Assembly: GCA_016179685.1 (NCBI GenBank)
Contig: JACPCR010000080.1
Span: 1 to 64,000 of the forward strand
Direction of reading: 5' to 3'
Origin: Planctomycetota bacterium
GTDB lineage: Bacteria > Planctomycetota > PUPC01 > JACPCR01
DNA length: 64,000 bases
Position numbers and translations under genes: made by a program. The notes under the pieces are model-generated. The model saw only the letters and a list, made by a program, of their open reading frames with translations, searched no databases and was not told where the DNA came from. This document shows positions 1-8,598 of this stretch, in pieces; position 1 is the first letter of the stretch, and each line of letters opens with the position of its first letter.

Positions 1-287
1 AAATCAACGAAGCGTCCACCGAGGCGACGACTGACGTGGGGCTAATATTGTGCCTGTTTCTCCGTTTTGAGACCACCTCCCTGAAACGCCTATAGAGCCC
101 AAGTTTTTCGCCCCGATCGTTCGGCTGAGCAACAGCCCGCTACCGGCGCAAAATTTGCGTAGCATCCACCCAGATATCGCCCGTGGGTGTTTTCAACAAA
201 GGTTGTACCCAATCCAGGGAATCTTATGCTGATGCCCGGCGCATCCACAGTGCATTATTCACAGAATTCGTCTACTCGATGGTCCGC
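1..287. other. Left edge without a recognisable gene
   Basis: I find no supportable gene here. On the minus strand 140-223 is open for 27 codons and ends in the protein-like tail TGDIWVDATQILRR before a stop, but a TAA at 224-226 closes it upstream. It may be the decayed end of an older gene or chance. Confidence 0.5.
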
Positions 288-1361
288 TCACTCCGCCGAG
301 CCTGTCCGGCTGAACTCGCTCTCGCTGACGTAGAAGAGGTCGAAACTGACTTCAAGATTCTGGGAGAACTGTAGCCGCCCGAGCTCGAGCAGGACCTCCT
401 CTATCTCCATTCCACCTGAGAACGCGCCTACTCCGACGGCCAGATCACCCATCCATTTCCACCCAAGCTGCACTTTTTGCAGTCCAGCCTCGTGGCGAGT
501 CGACTTCAAGCGGATACCCGCAGGGCTCGACTCGAAGCGTTCGCGGAACTTCCGGATGGGGTTGACAGGCAAGAACAGATTGTTTTGGAGGAAGGCTTCG
601 TCGAAGGCCTGCAGCAATCCCGAGATGCCATCCACCTGTTCGATCACTCCGCCCAGTGCCCGGGCCCGCCAGCTCTCGGACGTGTCCAGCATGGGCGCCG
701 CACCGCCCTTGATATAAATTCGATAGACGTACTCGAGGTCTCGACTGCGTATCTTTCCATAATCCCGGTATCGGTCGTGCTCCAGGCGCTGGCGCGCATA
801 GGCCTCGAATTTCTCCATATCCTCTCGGTGTACCCATTCGGCCTCGCGGAACAACGAAGGATCGGGTCCGAAGACCACCGGCCTGCCTCCTACAACGGAC
901 CCTTGAATTTCCGTTTGGGCCCAAATCTGCCCCTCTTTCCAGTGGGGCAACAGACCCGGCCCCGCCCTCGGACCCGAGGAATACACACCCATGGGTCCCT
1001 CGTCCCCGAAATCCAGACCCTCAGCCAGGTCCATCTCCTGCTGGGAGTCATCAAGCTGTGCCTGTGCTGCCTCCTCCAGCCAGTTCCAGGGCCCGGTGGG
1101 GAAGGAAGGTGGGACGCCTTCAAGCCGGTCCGTTTCGCTGCTGGGCTGCGCTGAGGCCTCGTCTTCCCCCCGCCGATTCGGTCTACGGACATGTGTCCAT
1201 TCGTAGAGAGCCTGCCGGACATCCGTGGCCGACCAGGCCAGGAGCTGCTTGAGGTCCGGTGCGAAGATGGGGGGTTGGGCATGGACCACCCCTCCTGCAG
1301 GGGCGGCCACGGCGGTCAGGGGGATCAGCAGAAGGGTCATGATGCCGGTGAGTAGTCGCAT
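288..1361 (-). CDS. Secreted protein of unknown function
   Basis: A 357-residue protein that I do not recognise. The start at 1361 is chosen because AGGAG lies seven bases upstream and the first 20 residues (MRLLTGIMTLLLIPLTAVAA) form a clear Sec signal peptide; an in-frame start at 1430 would bury this signal behind 23 extra residues. The middle is acidic and proline/glycine-rich (about residues 60-150). The C-terminal 100 residues alternate polar and hydrophobic positions and end in beta-like stretches such as LEVSFDLFYVSESEF, so an envelope or surface role is possible. A sigma70-like promoter lies at 1403-1430. The next gene is divergent. Export is well supported; function is unknown. Confidence 0.65.
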   Translation of the reverse strand: MRLLTGIMTLLLIPLTAVAAPAGGVVHAQPPIFAPDLKQLLAWSATDVRQALYEWTHVRRPNRRGEDEASAQPSSETDRLEGVPPSFPTGPWNWLEEAAQAQLDDSQQEMDLAEGLDFGDEGPMGVYSSGPRAGPGLLPHWKEGQIWAQTEIQGSVVGGRPVVFGPDPSLFREAEWVHREDMEKFEAYARQRLEHDRYRDYGKIRSRDLEYVYRIYIKGGAAPMLDTSESWRARALGGVIEQVDGISGLLQAFDEAFLQNNLFLPVNPIRKFRERFESSPAGIRLKSTRHEAGLQKVQLGWKWMGDLAVGVGAFSGGMEIEEVLLELGRLQFSQNLEVSFDLFYVSESEFSRTGSAE

Positions 1362-1402
1362 GGTAGGGCTCCTGTGCGGAATACTCACACCGTCTGAAAT
1401 CC

Positions 1403-1430
1403 AGTATATGGAGATAGAGTATAAAGGCAA
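1403..1430 (-). promoter_or_regulatory. Candidate sigma70-type promoter of the secreted protein gene
   Basis: On the minus strand TTGCCT (1430-1425) and TATACT (1408-1403) are 16 bases apart, about 40 bases before the chosen ATG at 1361. The match is good at -10 and fair at -35. No experiment supports it. Confidence 0.4.
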
Positions 1431-1532
1431 AGGGAAACACCTTTGAACATCAGGCGGACCGGCGCTCCCGCGCTCTATTCAAACAAAACGCGATTAAAAT
1501 TCAGAGAGTGTTGAAACCCCTCGATTTTCAAC

Positions 1533-1563
1533 CTGGCGGCCATATTGTCAATCCGGCCGCCAG
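1533..1563. repeat. Inverted repeat in the leader of the membrane protein gene
   Basis: CTGGCGGCC (1533-1541) pairs perfectly with GGCCGCCAG (1555-1563) across a 13-base loop. No T-run follows, so it is not a classical terminator. It lies 59 bases before the ATG at 1622 and may be a leader hairpin or an operator. Confidence 0.45.
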
Positions 1564-1621
1564 TCGGTAGAGTCATGGACTGAGGTTTCGCCCTCCCCGG
1601 GTCTCCGGGCAGAGACGCACC

Positions 1622-2206
1622 ATGTTCAGGCTCCTCTTTCTGGTCACGCTTGTCCTTTTCGTCCTGGGCGCCGTCTATCTTCCCTGGTGGGTCTTCTGCC
1701 TCATCATCCTGGGGATTATCTTCGGAATCTTCATCACTCTCAAGCTGCTTGGAGGCTGGCTCGTCAAAGCCCTGTTCAGCGTGCCGTTCAAGCTCAAAGG
1801 GGCGGTCCTGAAAGGTGCGGAGGCGGAAATCCATTCCCTCGCGCCTGCGGCCCCGCCGGAGCGGAAGAAGGGAGAGGAAGACGAGGAGGCTGCCGGGGAC
1901 GCCGGGCGGCGTCAGTACTTCCTCCTCGAGGCCACGGTCACGCCCAGGCCTTCCAGGGGCAAGTTCACCGTCTGGGAGCCCGGCGAACTGCTCCTCGTCC
2001 GGCCAGGCTCGGCCATCGACGATGACGACGACTCCTGCAGGATCGAGAGTCTGGCACTCCAAGAGGATGGGCAGTTCAAGCCCGATGAGGGTTATAAGTT
2101 CGAGGGACCCAAACGGCTGCGCATGCTCATCGGGGTGATTCCAGAAGTCCGACAGTTTCAGTTCCGTTACTACTTCGAGACCTTTGGACAGGTCGCCCTG
2201 CCGTGA
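1622..2206 (+). CDS. Small membrane protein of unknown function
   Basis: A 194-residue protein that I do not recognise. Residues 1-45 hold two closely spaced hydrophobic segments (LLFLVTLVLFVLGAVYL and VFCLIILGIIFGIFITL), so it is anchored in the cytoplasmic membrane. An acidic/basic linker at about 75-95 leads to a soluble domain of roughly 100 residues with beta-type pattern (FLLEATVTPRP, GELLLVRPG, FQFRYYFETFG) and an Asp run (DDDDD). The gene ends in a GTGA overlap with the isomerase gene at 2203, so the two are translationally coupled. Placement at the head of a sugar-catabolism locus hints at a role there, but nothing in the sequence proves it. Confidence 0.6.
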   Translation: MFRLLFLVTLVLFVLGAVYLPWWVFCLIILGIIFGIFITLKLLGGWLVKALFSVPFKLKGAVLKGAEAEIHSLAPAAPPERKKGEEDEEAAGDAGRRQYFLLEATVTPRPSRGKFTVWEPGELLLVRPGSAIDDDDDSCRIESLALQEDGQFKPDEGYKFEGPKRLRMLIGVIPEVRQFQFRYYFETFGQVALP

Positions 2207-3129
2207 TCGAACGCCTCGCCTTCAGCACCAACGCCTTCAGCAACCCTCGGTACACCGTGGAAGACGCGGTGCGGTTCATCCGTTCCTGCGGCTACGCGGG
2301 CGTGGAGATTCTGGCGGACAAGCCGCACGTCTGGCCGATCGACTTCAGTGCGGACCGGTTGGCGAAGTTGAAGGAGTTGCTGGTCCGGCTTGATCTGGCC
2401 GTTTCGAACGTCAATGGGAACACGGCCAGCGGATTTTATGGGGAGCGGGATGCGCCTCCGGGCCAGACCTTCGGTCCCTCGTTTTCGAGCACGCTGGAGG
2501 AGTTCCGGGCCTGGGGCATCGATCCGGCCTCCTGGCGGGTGGACTACACCTGCCGCTGCATCGATCTGGCCAGGGTGCTGGGCGGCCGCAACGTCAGCGT
2601 ATCGAGCGGCTTCGTCGGGCCCGGCCAGGACGCCCGCAAGCTCTGGCATCAGGCGGTCGAGTGTTTTCGGGCCGCCGCGGACTACGCGGGCCGATCGGGC
2701 ATTGACCTGACCATCGAGTACGAGCCCGGGATGCTGGTCGGAAGCGCCGCCGATTGCCTGAAGATGTTCGACGCGGTGGGGAGCGATCGACTTGGCGTCA
2801 ACTTCGACATCGGGCACTCCTACGTGGTGCCGGGCGAGGACGTTTTCCGCGCCGTCCAGGATCTCGGCGGCCGAATTCGCAGCACGCATGTGGAGGACAT
2901 CGCGGGGCCCACGCCGGAGCTTCATCTGGACCCGGGCCACCTGATCCCCGGGGACGGCAAGATGCCTCTGGCCGAGATTTTCCGGGCGCTCGAAGCCATC
3001 GGCTACCGGGGATTCTATACCGTCGAGCTGTATACCTACGCCCGGCCAGGCAAGGACCCCGAATACGCCGCCTGGGAGAGCTATCGCCGCCTCCTTCACC
3101 TTTGCGCCAGTACATCGGCCCGGGAATGA
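2203..3129 (+). CDS. TIM-barrel sugar phosphate isomerase/epimerase
   Basis: A 308-residue member of the xylose-isomerase-like TIM-barrel family (AP endonuclease 2 fold), whose members isomerise or epimerise sugars or cut DNA using divalent metals. The start is GTG, overlapping the previous stop by four bases. Family features are the opening strand RLAFSTNAF, the strand YAGVEIL, TIEYEPG with a candidate metal glutamate, VNFDIGHS with the Asp/His pair, RSTHVEDI, GDGKMPLAEIF and the closing FYTVEL. Length is normal for the family. It is followed after 33 bases by an enolase-superfamily gene, which favours a sugar substrate in a shared pathway over DNA repair. The exact substrate cannot be read from the sequence. 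Confidence 0.8.
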   Translation: MIERLAFSTNAFSNPRYTVEDAVRFIRSCGYAGVEILADKPHVWPIDFSADRLAKLKELLVRLDLAVSNVNGNTASGFYGERDAPPGQTFGPSFSSTLEEFRAWGIDPASWRVDYTCRCIDLARVLGGRNVSVSSGFVGPGQDARKLWHQAVECFRAAADYAGRSGIDLTIEYEPGMLVGSAADCLKMFDAVGSDRLGVNFDIGHSYVVPGEDVFRAVQDLGGRIRSTHVEDIAGPTPELHLDPGHLIPGDGKMPLAEIFRALEAIGYRGFYTVELYTYARPGKDPEYAAWESYRRLLHLCASTSARE

Positions 3130-3162
3130 CGGGAAACCACGCCACTTTGGAGAATCAGACCC

Positions 3163-4404
3163 ATGCGAATTCAACGTGCCGAGCGATTGGCGCTGAACGT
3201 TCCTTTCTATTGCGAGCGCGTGCGCCGCGCCATGCAGCGCGCCAGCACCCACCAGGAGCGTGTCTACGTCTACCGGATCGAGACCGACAAGGGCATTGTG
3301 GGGTATGGAGACAGCCTCTATGCGCATGACGTGGACAACCTCGTCGGACGCAACCCATTCGCGATCTTCCAGGACGATCGCATCGGTTTCGGGCCGCAGC
3401 TTGCCGTGCTCGACGCGGTGGGCAAGGCGACCGGCGTCCCCGCGCACGCCCTGCTTGGAACGAAACTGAGGGATCGCTGCCCGGTCTCCTGGTGGGACAT
3501 CGACATGTGTCCCTCGGACTGGGCGGCCGAGGCTGAGGAGTCGCTCCGGCGCGGCTACACCAGCTTCAAGATGAAGGCGCGTCCCTGGCGGGACATCTTC
3601 GCCCAGGTCGAGGCGGTGGGAAAGGTCGTTCCCCGGGACTACAAGTTCGACATCGATTTCAACGGTTTCCTGCTCACGGCGAGCCAGGCGGAAGGGGTCC
3701 TGCATGAGCTGGATGCTCATGTCAACGTGGGGATGTACGAGAGCCCCTTCTACCTCCAGAACGATCTGACGGGTGCGCGCATCCTGCGCGAGCGTATCCG
3801 GAAGCCCGTTGTCGAGCACTTCCGCGAGGACTGTCTTCACGCCCGCTGCTGCGATGGATTTGTTGTGGGGGCCGGCGCCGCGGGCACCCGCCACGTCGCC
3901 ACACTGGCCGCGTCTTTCAATGTCCCCTTCTGGCTGCAGCTCGTCGGGACCGGCATCACGACCGCCTACGCGGTTCATATCGGCTGCACCCTGTCCCATG
4001 CCCGCCTTCCCTACATCACCTGCCACGAGTTGTGGGAACATGACCTGCTCCGGCAGAGCTTGAAGGTGGTCAATGGCATGATCGAGGTGCCGGACCTGCC
4101 GGGCCTCGGGATCGAGGTCGACGAGAAGGCCATCGAGAAATATCGGGTCGATCCCAAGGAGCCGACACCGACCCAGCGTTACCGGCAGGAGAAAAGGATT
4201 CTGAGGATTCACTGGCCCGCGGGAAAGAAGGGACGCCGCGTCTGGGAGTTCACGGACGAAAGCGTCTATCAACAGACGTTCTACCGAGGCAACATCCCGG
4301 GTTTCGAGCGCGGGGTGGACCTCGAGGTGATCGAGGACGACGGCACGGCGAATTTCCGCAAGCATCACGCACAGGTGGTCGAACGGGAATCCAGGGCCCA
4401 GTAA
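3163..4404 (+). CDS. Enolase-superfamily (mandelate racemase-like) enzyme
   Basis: A 413-residue protein of the mandelate racemase/muconate lactonising group, which abstracts a proton alpha to a carboxylate, often in sugar-acid dehydration. GGAG stands nine bases before the ATG. An N-terminal capping domain (residues 1-110) precedes the barrel. Visible residues are the K-x-K element at K136-M-K138, metal-ligand candidates D163/D165 in DIDFNGF, E193 in MYESPF and E218 in VVEHF. The region after 320 is longer than usual and charged, possibly an extra C-terminal extension of about 80 residues. It likely forms an operon with the upstream isomerase. Acid sugar dehydratase is the most likely role; racemase or epimerase is possible. 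Confidence 0.8.
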   Translation: MRIQRAERLALNVPFYCERVRRAMQRASTHQERVYVYRIETDKGIVGYGDSLYAHDVDNLVGRNPFAIFQDDRIGFGPQLAVLDAVGKATGVPAHALLGTKLRDRCPVSWWDIDMCPSDWAAEAEESLRRGYTSFKMKARPWRDIFAQVEAVGKVVPRDYKFDIDFNGFLLTASQAEGVLHELDAHVNVGMYESPFYLQNDLTGARILRERIRKPVVEHFREDCLHARCCDGFVVGAGAAGTRHVATLAASFNVPFWLQLVGTGITTAYAVHIGCTLSHARLPYITCHELWEHDLLRQSLKVVNGMIEVPDLPGLGIEVDEKAIEKYRVDPKEPTPTQRYRQEKRILRIHWPAGKKGRRVWEFTDESVYQQTFYRGNIPGFERGVDLEVIEDDGTANFRKHHAQVVERESRAQ

Positions 4405-4719
4405 GGGCTGCGCCAGTCACGCTCCCTAAGAGACAACCCGACAAGACCCTTCAACACAGTCACTTACGGTTGCTCCATTCTCCGAGGTTATTGGCTTGGA
4501 ATGCCCCAAACGGGGACTGTTCATTAACCACCCAGCCGCAGAGATTTTCATCATATCGAGGATGAAACCTCAAGGTTGAATCACGGAGGACACAGAGGGA
4601 TTCTGATGAATACCTGTGCTGGTTTTCTCCATGCTCTCCGTGGTTCGAAGCGATTTTGTTTCTCTCTGTCACAACGAAGCGAATCCGCAAGCTTCGCAAG
4701 TCACGCTCCCGAGGAACTC
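4405..4719. other. Repeat-containing gap before the deacylase gene
   Basis: No gene seen. It contains a short palindromic tract around 4577-4645 (CACGGAGGACACAGAGG with a diverged partner CTCTCCGTGG) and, at 4657-4711, one arm of a long inverted repeat whose partner lies behind the next gene. Confidence 0.6.
4657..4711 (+). repeat. Left arm of a 55-bp inverted repeat flanking the deacylase gene
   Basis: These 55 bases match the reverse complement of 5839-5893 with about six mismatches. Both arms contain CTGTCACAACGAAGCGA and end in CGCTCCCG. The pair encloses the gene at 4720-5742 and nothing else, as would a mobile cassette or two opposed copies of a dispersed repeat. Confidence 0.75.
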
Positions 4720-5742
4720 ATGAAACGAATCCTTGCCCAGCCGGAGCGCGTCGATTGGGATAGCCCGGGCCGCCGGGACTATTTTGTCCGCTTCGAGCAT
4801 CCCACGGCGTGGGGCGAATGCCTCGTCCCCGTGACTATCCTGGTGGGGCCGGAGGCCAGCGCGGACCGCGGTCTCGTCGCCATCGGCTCCACGCACGGCA
4901 ACGAGTACGAGGGGCCCGTGGCCATCAAGCATCTCCTCGCCGAAATGGATGAGCGGCACGTCCGAGGCCGCATCATCCTGATCCCCGTACTCAATGTCTG
5001 CGCCTTCAAGGCGGGGACCCGGGACACGCCCGAGGACGGCGTGAACCTGAACCGTGCTTTCCCCGGCCATGCCCGCGGCAGCATCACCTTCCGGCTCGCC
5101 GACTTCGTCCACCGTTACATCTTTCCCCGCGTGCACGTGGTGATCGACCTCCATTCCGGCGGCTTGCAAATGCGCTTCACCCCCTGCACGTCGTTCCACC
5201 GCGTTCCCGATGAAGACCAGCAGAAGGCGATGATGGAGACCGCGCGGGACTTCGGATGCCGCTTCACGATGATGTATCAGGACCTGACGGCTGGCCTTTT
5301 GACGAGCACGGCGGAGCGGCTGGGCAGGATCACCATCGGCAGCGAGCTGGGCTGGGGACAGGCGGTGAGCGCGGAAGGCGTCTCGATGGGAAAGCAGGGG
5401 ATTCTGGCGGCGGCGGTCCGGCAGGGCCTGCTGCGCGGAGATTTGCCCCCGAATCGCCACTGCCCCCGCAGCGAGCAGGTGCTCGTCGACAATTCGGACC
5501 TGGACTGTTACGTGCTTTCGCCCTTCGAGGGGCATTTCGAGCCCGCGGTCCCCTGCGGCGGCTGGGTGGCCAAGGAGCAGCTCATCGGATGGGTGCATGA
5601 TTTCGACCGCATCGACGATCCGCCGGTCGAGTTGAAGTCGCCCCACGACGGGTTCGTGCTCTGCCAGGCCTGGCAGGCCACGGTCTTTCGCGGCGAGGTG
5701 GTGAGCGTCGTCTCGAGGCGGCGGGACTGGCCGGCGTCGTAG
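4720..5742 (+). CDS. Zinc-dependent succinylglutamate desuccinylase/aspartoacylase-family protein
   Basis: A 340-residue metallo-deacylase of the M14-like aspartoacylase family, which hydrolyses amide bonds of small acylated amines or amino acids. The start at 4720 follows GAGGA; an upstream in-frame ATG at 4576 would translate the repeat DNA. Zinc ligands are H59 and E62 in STHGNEYEGP and H145 in DLHSGG; NLNRAFPG supplies the usual substrate-binding Asn-Arg pair. The C-terminal 90 residues form the beta domain typical of the family. It lies within the carbohydrate locus but is bounded on both sides by 320-base gaps and a long inverted repeat, so it may have its own promoter or have been inserted. 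The substrate is unknown. Confidence 0.82.
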   Translation: MKRILAQPERVDWDSPGRRDYFVRFEHPTAWGECLVPVTILVGPEASADRGLVAIGSTHGNEYEGPVAIKHLLAEMDERHVRGRIILIPVLNVCAFKAGTRDTPEDGVNLNRAFPGHARGSITFRLADFVHRYIFPRVHVVIDLHSGGLQMRFTPCTSFHRVPDEDQQKAMMETARDFGCRFTMMYQDLTAGLLTSTAERLGRITIGSELGWGQAVSAEGVSMGKQGILAAAVRQGLLRGDLPPNRHCPRSEQVLVDNSDLDCYVLSPFEGHFEPAVPCGGWVAKEQLIGWVHDFDRIDDPPVELKSPHDGFVLCQAWQATVFRGEVVSVVSRRRDWPAS

Positions 5743-5838
5743 GCCAGACTTTCTCAACTCGCTGCCGCCCCTCCTCACGGCTTCGCGCGTATGGGTCGAA
5801 ACACCAAAATTTTCGAGATTTCTCATGACTTCTTGTGT

Positions 5839-5893
5839 CGGGAGCGCGATTTGCGAACTTTGCGGACTCGCTTCGTTGTGACAGAGTGAAACA
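5839..5893 (-). repeat. Right arm of the 55-bp inverted repeat flanking the deacylase gene
   Basis: The reverse complement of this stretch matches 4657-4711 at about 49 of 55 positions. See the left arm entry. Confidence 0.75.
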
Positions 5894-5996
5894 AAGGCAG
5901 GGAGGAGCGCCGAGGACGGCCAAAAGGGTGGAATCATAAGCGCCTATAACCAAACGTCTTATTGATTTGTTTCTCAGGAGAAGCCGAAAAAGCCCT

Positions 5997-6041
5997 TTAC
6001 CCGCCATTTCTCATTTCGGCGGGAGGAGAAATGGCGGGTAA
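5997..6041. repeat. Perfect 16-bp palindrome just before the SDR-fusion gene
   Basis: TTACCCGCCATTTCTC (5997-6012) is repeated exactly in reverse complement at 6026-6041 around a 13-base loop, 21 bases before the ATG at 6063. The CATTTCTCA core recurs in palindromes at 26454-26494 and 35494-35524. The position suits an operator or a leader hairpin that could hide the ribosome binding site; no T-run follows. Confidence 0.65.
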
Positions 6042-6062
6042 GAAGGTCCGGAAAGATTCACG

Positions 6063-7199
6063 ATGTTTGGAGTGATTCATACCTGGAAGGTCAAGGCGGA
6101 CCGGCGTGCCGAGCATGACGCCTTGATGAAGGCCACACTGAAGGCCGAGCGCGAGCGATGCCCCGAGGTGCTGTTCAACGTGACCCTTGGTCCCGCCGCG
6201 GACGGCACGTGTGCGGAGGTGCAGCTCTACGCCAGCGAGACGGCGCATCAGCGTTTCACGGAACGAATCCAGCGGGAAGACGCGGAGCTGCAGCGCCTCT
6301 GGGCCAGTTACTCCGAGCACTGCGAAGCGGACTCCTTCAGGACTTGGCGGTTCGAATCCGCCGATTTTCTCGGAGAGAGCTTCGTGCGGCCGAGCCTGTC
6401 CTGGGGCGGAGCGCGCGACACGGTGTCGAGGTCCGAGGGGAAGCTCCGGGGGAAGGTGGCGCTTGTCACGGGCGCGGGCCAGGGCAACGGGCGCGGCATC
6501 GCCCGCGCCTTCGCGGAGTCGGGCGCATCCATCTTCGTCGTGGACCTCCACCGGGAGCGGGCCGAGGATGCCGCCCGGGAACTCGGTGAGCTGGGCCAGC
6601 CTTGCGTCGCCTGGGCGGCGGACATTTCCCAGGAGGAACAGGTTCAGGCCATGGTCAGCGCCGCGGTCCGGCAGCTTGGCGGACTCGACATCCTCGTCAA
6701 CAACGCAGGCATCTTCCCCTTCAAGCCCATCGAGCAGTTCACCTCAGCCGAGTTCGATCGGGTGATGGCCGTGAATCTCAAAGGTCCTTGGCTCTGCGCC
6801 AAGTATGCCTTCCCGGAAATCCGGCGCCGAGGCGGAGGCGCCATCATCAACATCAGTTCCGTGTCCGGGCATCACGGCGGCGCCGCCCCCGGCGGCAGCG
6901 TTTACGACTCCAGCAAGGGCGGGTTGCGCCAGCTCACCACTTCCCTCGCCACGGAGCTCGGGCCCCACCGCATTCGAGTCAATGCCATCGCGCCGGGGGT
7001 CATTGTCACCGAGGGCACGGGCGGCCGAAGGCTTCTCGAGTCCGAGGCGGCCAGGAAAGACGCCGAGAGAACTCCCCTGCGCCGTCTGGGCTTCCCGGAC
7101 GACGTGGGCCGGGCGGCCGTTTTCCTCGCGTCCGACGACGCGTCCTTCGTCACCGGCATCACGCTCATCCTCGACGGGGGCGCGACGGCCCAGTGGTAG
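6063..7199 (+). CDS. Dimeric alpha/beta-barrel (monooxygenase-like) domain fused to a short-chain dehydrogenase
   Basis: A 378-residue two-domain protein. Residues 1-115 resemble antibiotic-biosynthesis-monooxygenase/dimeric alpha-beta barrel proteins (MFGVIHTWKVKADRRAEHDALM). Residues 128-378 are a classical NAD(P)-dependent short-chain dehydrogenase: TGAGQGNGRG for cofactor binding, LVNNAG, the INISSVSG strand with the catalytic Ser, Y281-x-x-x-K285 and the closing GGATAQW. The conserved proline-glycine APG follows the catalytic strand. This SDR class includes KduD-type sugar-acid dehydrogenases, which would fit the locus. The small CxxC gene starts five bases downstream, so the genes are cotranscribed. 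The fusion is uncommon; the N-terminal domain might act as a dimerisation or substrate-handling module. Confidence 0.82.
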   Translation: MFGVIHTWKVKADRRAEHDALMKATLKAERERCPEVLFNVTLGPAADGTCAEVQLYASETAHQRFTERIQREDAELQRLWASYSEHCEADSFRTWRFESADFLGESFVRPSLSWGGARDTVSRSEGKLRGKVALVTGAGQGNGRGIARAFAESGASIFVVDLHRERAEDAARELGELGQPCVAWAADISQEEQVQAMVSAAVRQLGGLDILVNNAGIFPFKPIEQFTSAEFDRVMAVNLKGPWLCAKYAFPEIRRRGGGAIINISSVSGHHGGAAPGGSVYDSSKGGLRQLTTSLATELGPHRIRVNAIAPGVIVTEGTGGRRLLESEAARKDAERTPLRRLGFPDDVGRAAVFLASDDASFVTGITLILDGGATAQW

Positions 7200-7203
7200 C
7201 CTC

Positions 7204-7500
7204 ATGACCCCGAAGCCCCCATCCCATCCGTCACCGTCGATCTGCAGCCGCTGTGCGCGGTTGCTCCAGCCGGGCTGCGGCGATTTCTACGTCGTGCGCA
7301 TCGAGGCCGTGGCCGATCCCACGCCACCCGATCTCTCGGAGGAGGACCTGGCCGTGGATTTCGAGCGCGAGATGGAACGACTCATCGCCGAGGCCGAAAA
7401 ACTCTCCGAGCAGGAAATGATGGACCAGGTCTGCCGGCGCATGACTCTTTTCCTCTGTACGCCATGCTACCGGCTCTGGATCGAAAACCCTACAGGATGA
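7204..7500 (+). CDS. Small protein with two CxxC pairs, probable zinc binder
   Basis: A 98-residue protein. The start ATG at 7204 is five bases after the SDR stop, and the stop is six bases before the lyase start, so it is packed in the operon. CSRC near the N-terminus and CTPC near the C-terminus (FLCTPCYRLW) could bind one zinc between the two ends. Between them lies an acidic, probably helical segment (EEDLAVDFEREMERLIAEAE). No signal peptide is present. I do not recognise a characterised family; role unknown. Confidence 0.6.
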   Translation: MTPKPPSHPSPSICSRCARLLQPGCGDFYVVRIEAVADPTPPDLSEEDLAVDFEREMERLIAEAEKLSEQEMMDQVCRRMTLFLCTPCYRLWIENPTG

Positions 7501-7506
7501 AAGCCT

Positions 7507-8598
7507 ATGAAGATCGAGCCCGGCATGGAGAAGGACCCGTTCACCGGCCGAGAGATTGTGCGGCTGACCGAGCCGACATCGGACGCGCACGCGCAGTATG
7601 CCTTCAACTGTCCTTTCACTTCGGACCTGCGCTACCTGGTGTATCCGAGCCGCCGGACCGGCCTCTGGGAGGTCTGGCGTGCCGACCGATGCACGCACGA
7701 GCACGAGAAGCTTTCCCAGGGCGTCGAGGTCGGCTCGTTCAGCGTCCATACCTGCCAGGCGACGGACGAGACCTTCTATGCCACCGCGGACGGCCGGCAG
7801 ATTTGGCGCGTTCACGCCACCCGCGGGGCACCCGAGCTCCTCCTTGAAATCGCCGGGGGAAGGATCACCTCCGTCCCCGTACCCAATCCCGAGGGCACGC
7901 ATCTCTCCTGGGTGCGCCAAGCGGGTAACGATTACTTTGCCGAGCTCATGCCCCTGGCGACGAAGAAGCCGGAGGTTATCCACTCCTCCGCCGGCGTGCA
8001 GTTCGACCATCCCTGCATCCGCCCGGGCGATCCGGAGACGGTTCTCCTGTGCCGTTACGGCCGTTTCGGGTCGCTCCGAAACCAGCGCATGTGGCTCTGG
8101 CGTCGGGCCTGGGGCCAAGCCAGGCCCATCAACCCGCAGCCCAACTGGTCCATGGTCGGACACGAGGTCTGGATGCCCGACGGGCGCGAGGTCGTGTCGT
8201 TCCGATATTACCGTTACGACCGGAGCGGCGAGGCGAGCACGGGCGGCTGCTGGCCGAAAGGGATCGACCCGAACCACCCGGAGCTGGCCATCGGCATCAG
8301 CTTCTTTGACGTCCAGGAGGGCCGGGAGGCCCGCTGGTTCAAGGCGGACTGCTGGCATCCCTGCCCCTCGGGAGACGGCCGCGTCGTGGTGATGGACGGG
8401 AGCTATCCGCCCCAGGCCATCACGAAAATGGACCCTCTCACGGGCGGGACGGAGGTCGCCTGCACCGCCCGGATCAACCGTCCGCCGGACAACAACCAGC
8501 TTTCGCATCCGCATCCATCGCCGTCGCCCGACGGCCGCTGGGTGGCCTACACCTCGAACCATGAAGGCTGCTCCGCGGTTTACGTCGCGCCCCTGTAG
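7507..8598 (+). CDS. Oligogalacturonate lyase-like (PL22) beta-propeller protein
   Basis: A 363-residue cytoplasmic protein with WD/TolB-like propeller repeats (LRYLVYPSRRTGLWEVW, MPDGREVVSF, SPDGRWVAYTSN). Q331-x-x-H334-x-H336 in NNQLSHPHPS matches the manganese-binding signature of PL22 oligogalacturonide lyases, and H284 in a Trp-His motif lies in an earlier blade. PL22 enzymes split unsaturated digalacturonate by beta-elimination inside the cell. AGGA is placed before the ATG and the gene is six bases from the preceding one. Neighbours (SDR, enolase-superfamily enzyme, isomerase) fit uronate breakdown. A non-catalytic TolB-like propeller is the alternative; I favour PL22 because of the QxxHxH motif. 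Confidence 0.75.
   Translation: MKIEPGMEKDPFTGREIVRLTEPTSDAHAQYAFNCPFTSDLRYLVYPSRRTGLWEVWRADRCTHEHEKLSQGVEVGSFSVHTCQATDETFYATADGRQIWRVHATRGAPELLLEIAGGRITSVPVPNPEGTHLSWVRQAGNDYFAELMPLATKKPEVIHSSAGVQFDHPCIRPGDPETVLLCRYGRFGSLRNQRMWLWRRAWGQARPINPQPNWSMVGHEVWMPDGREVVSFRYYRYDRSGEASTGGCWPKGIDPNHPELAIGISFFDVQEGREARWFKADCWHPCPSGDGRVVVMDGSYPPQAITKMDPLTGGTEVACTARINRPPDNNQLSHPHPSPSPDGRWVAYTSNHEGCSAVYVAPL

Larger units (their letters stand above)
5743..6062. other. Gap between deacylase and SDR-fusion genes
   Basis: No gene seen. The gap holds the right arm of the 55-bp inverted repeat (5839-5893) and the perfect palindrome at 5997-6041. Confidence 0.6.

Noticed and set aside
2170-4368. Long minus-strand open frame (732 codons) opposite the isomerase and enolase-superfamily genes
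   Set aside because: It mirrors real genes on the plus strand; composition is Arg/Val/Asp/Gly-rich without domains, a known artefact of GC-rich third positions.
6345-6370. tRNA-like TTCGAATCC string
   Set aside because: It is within the SDR-fusion coding frame and no acceptor or anticodon stems can be built around it.
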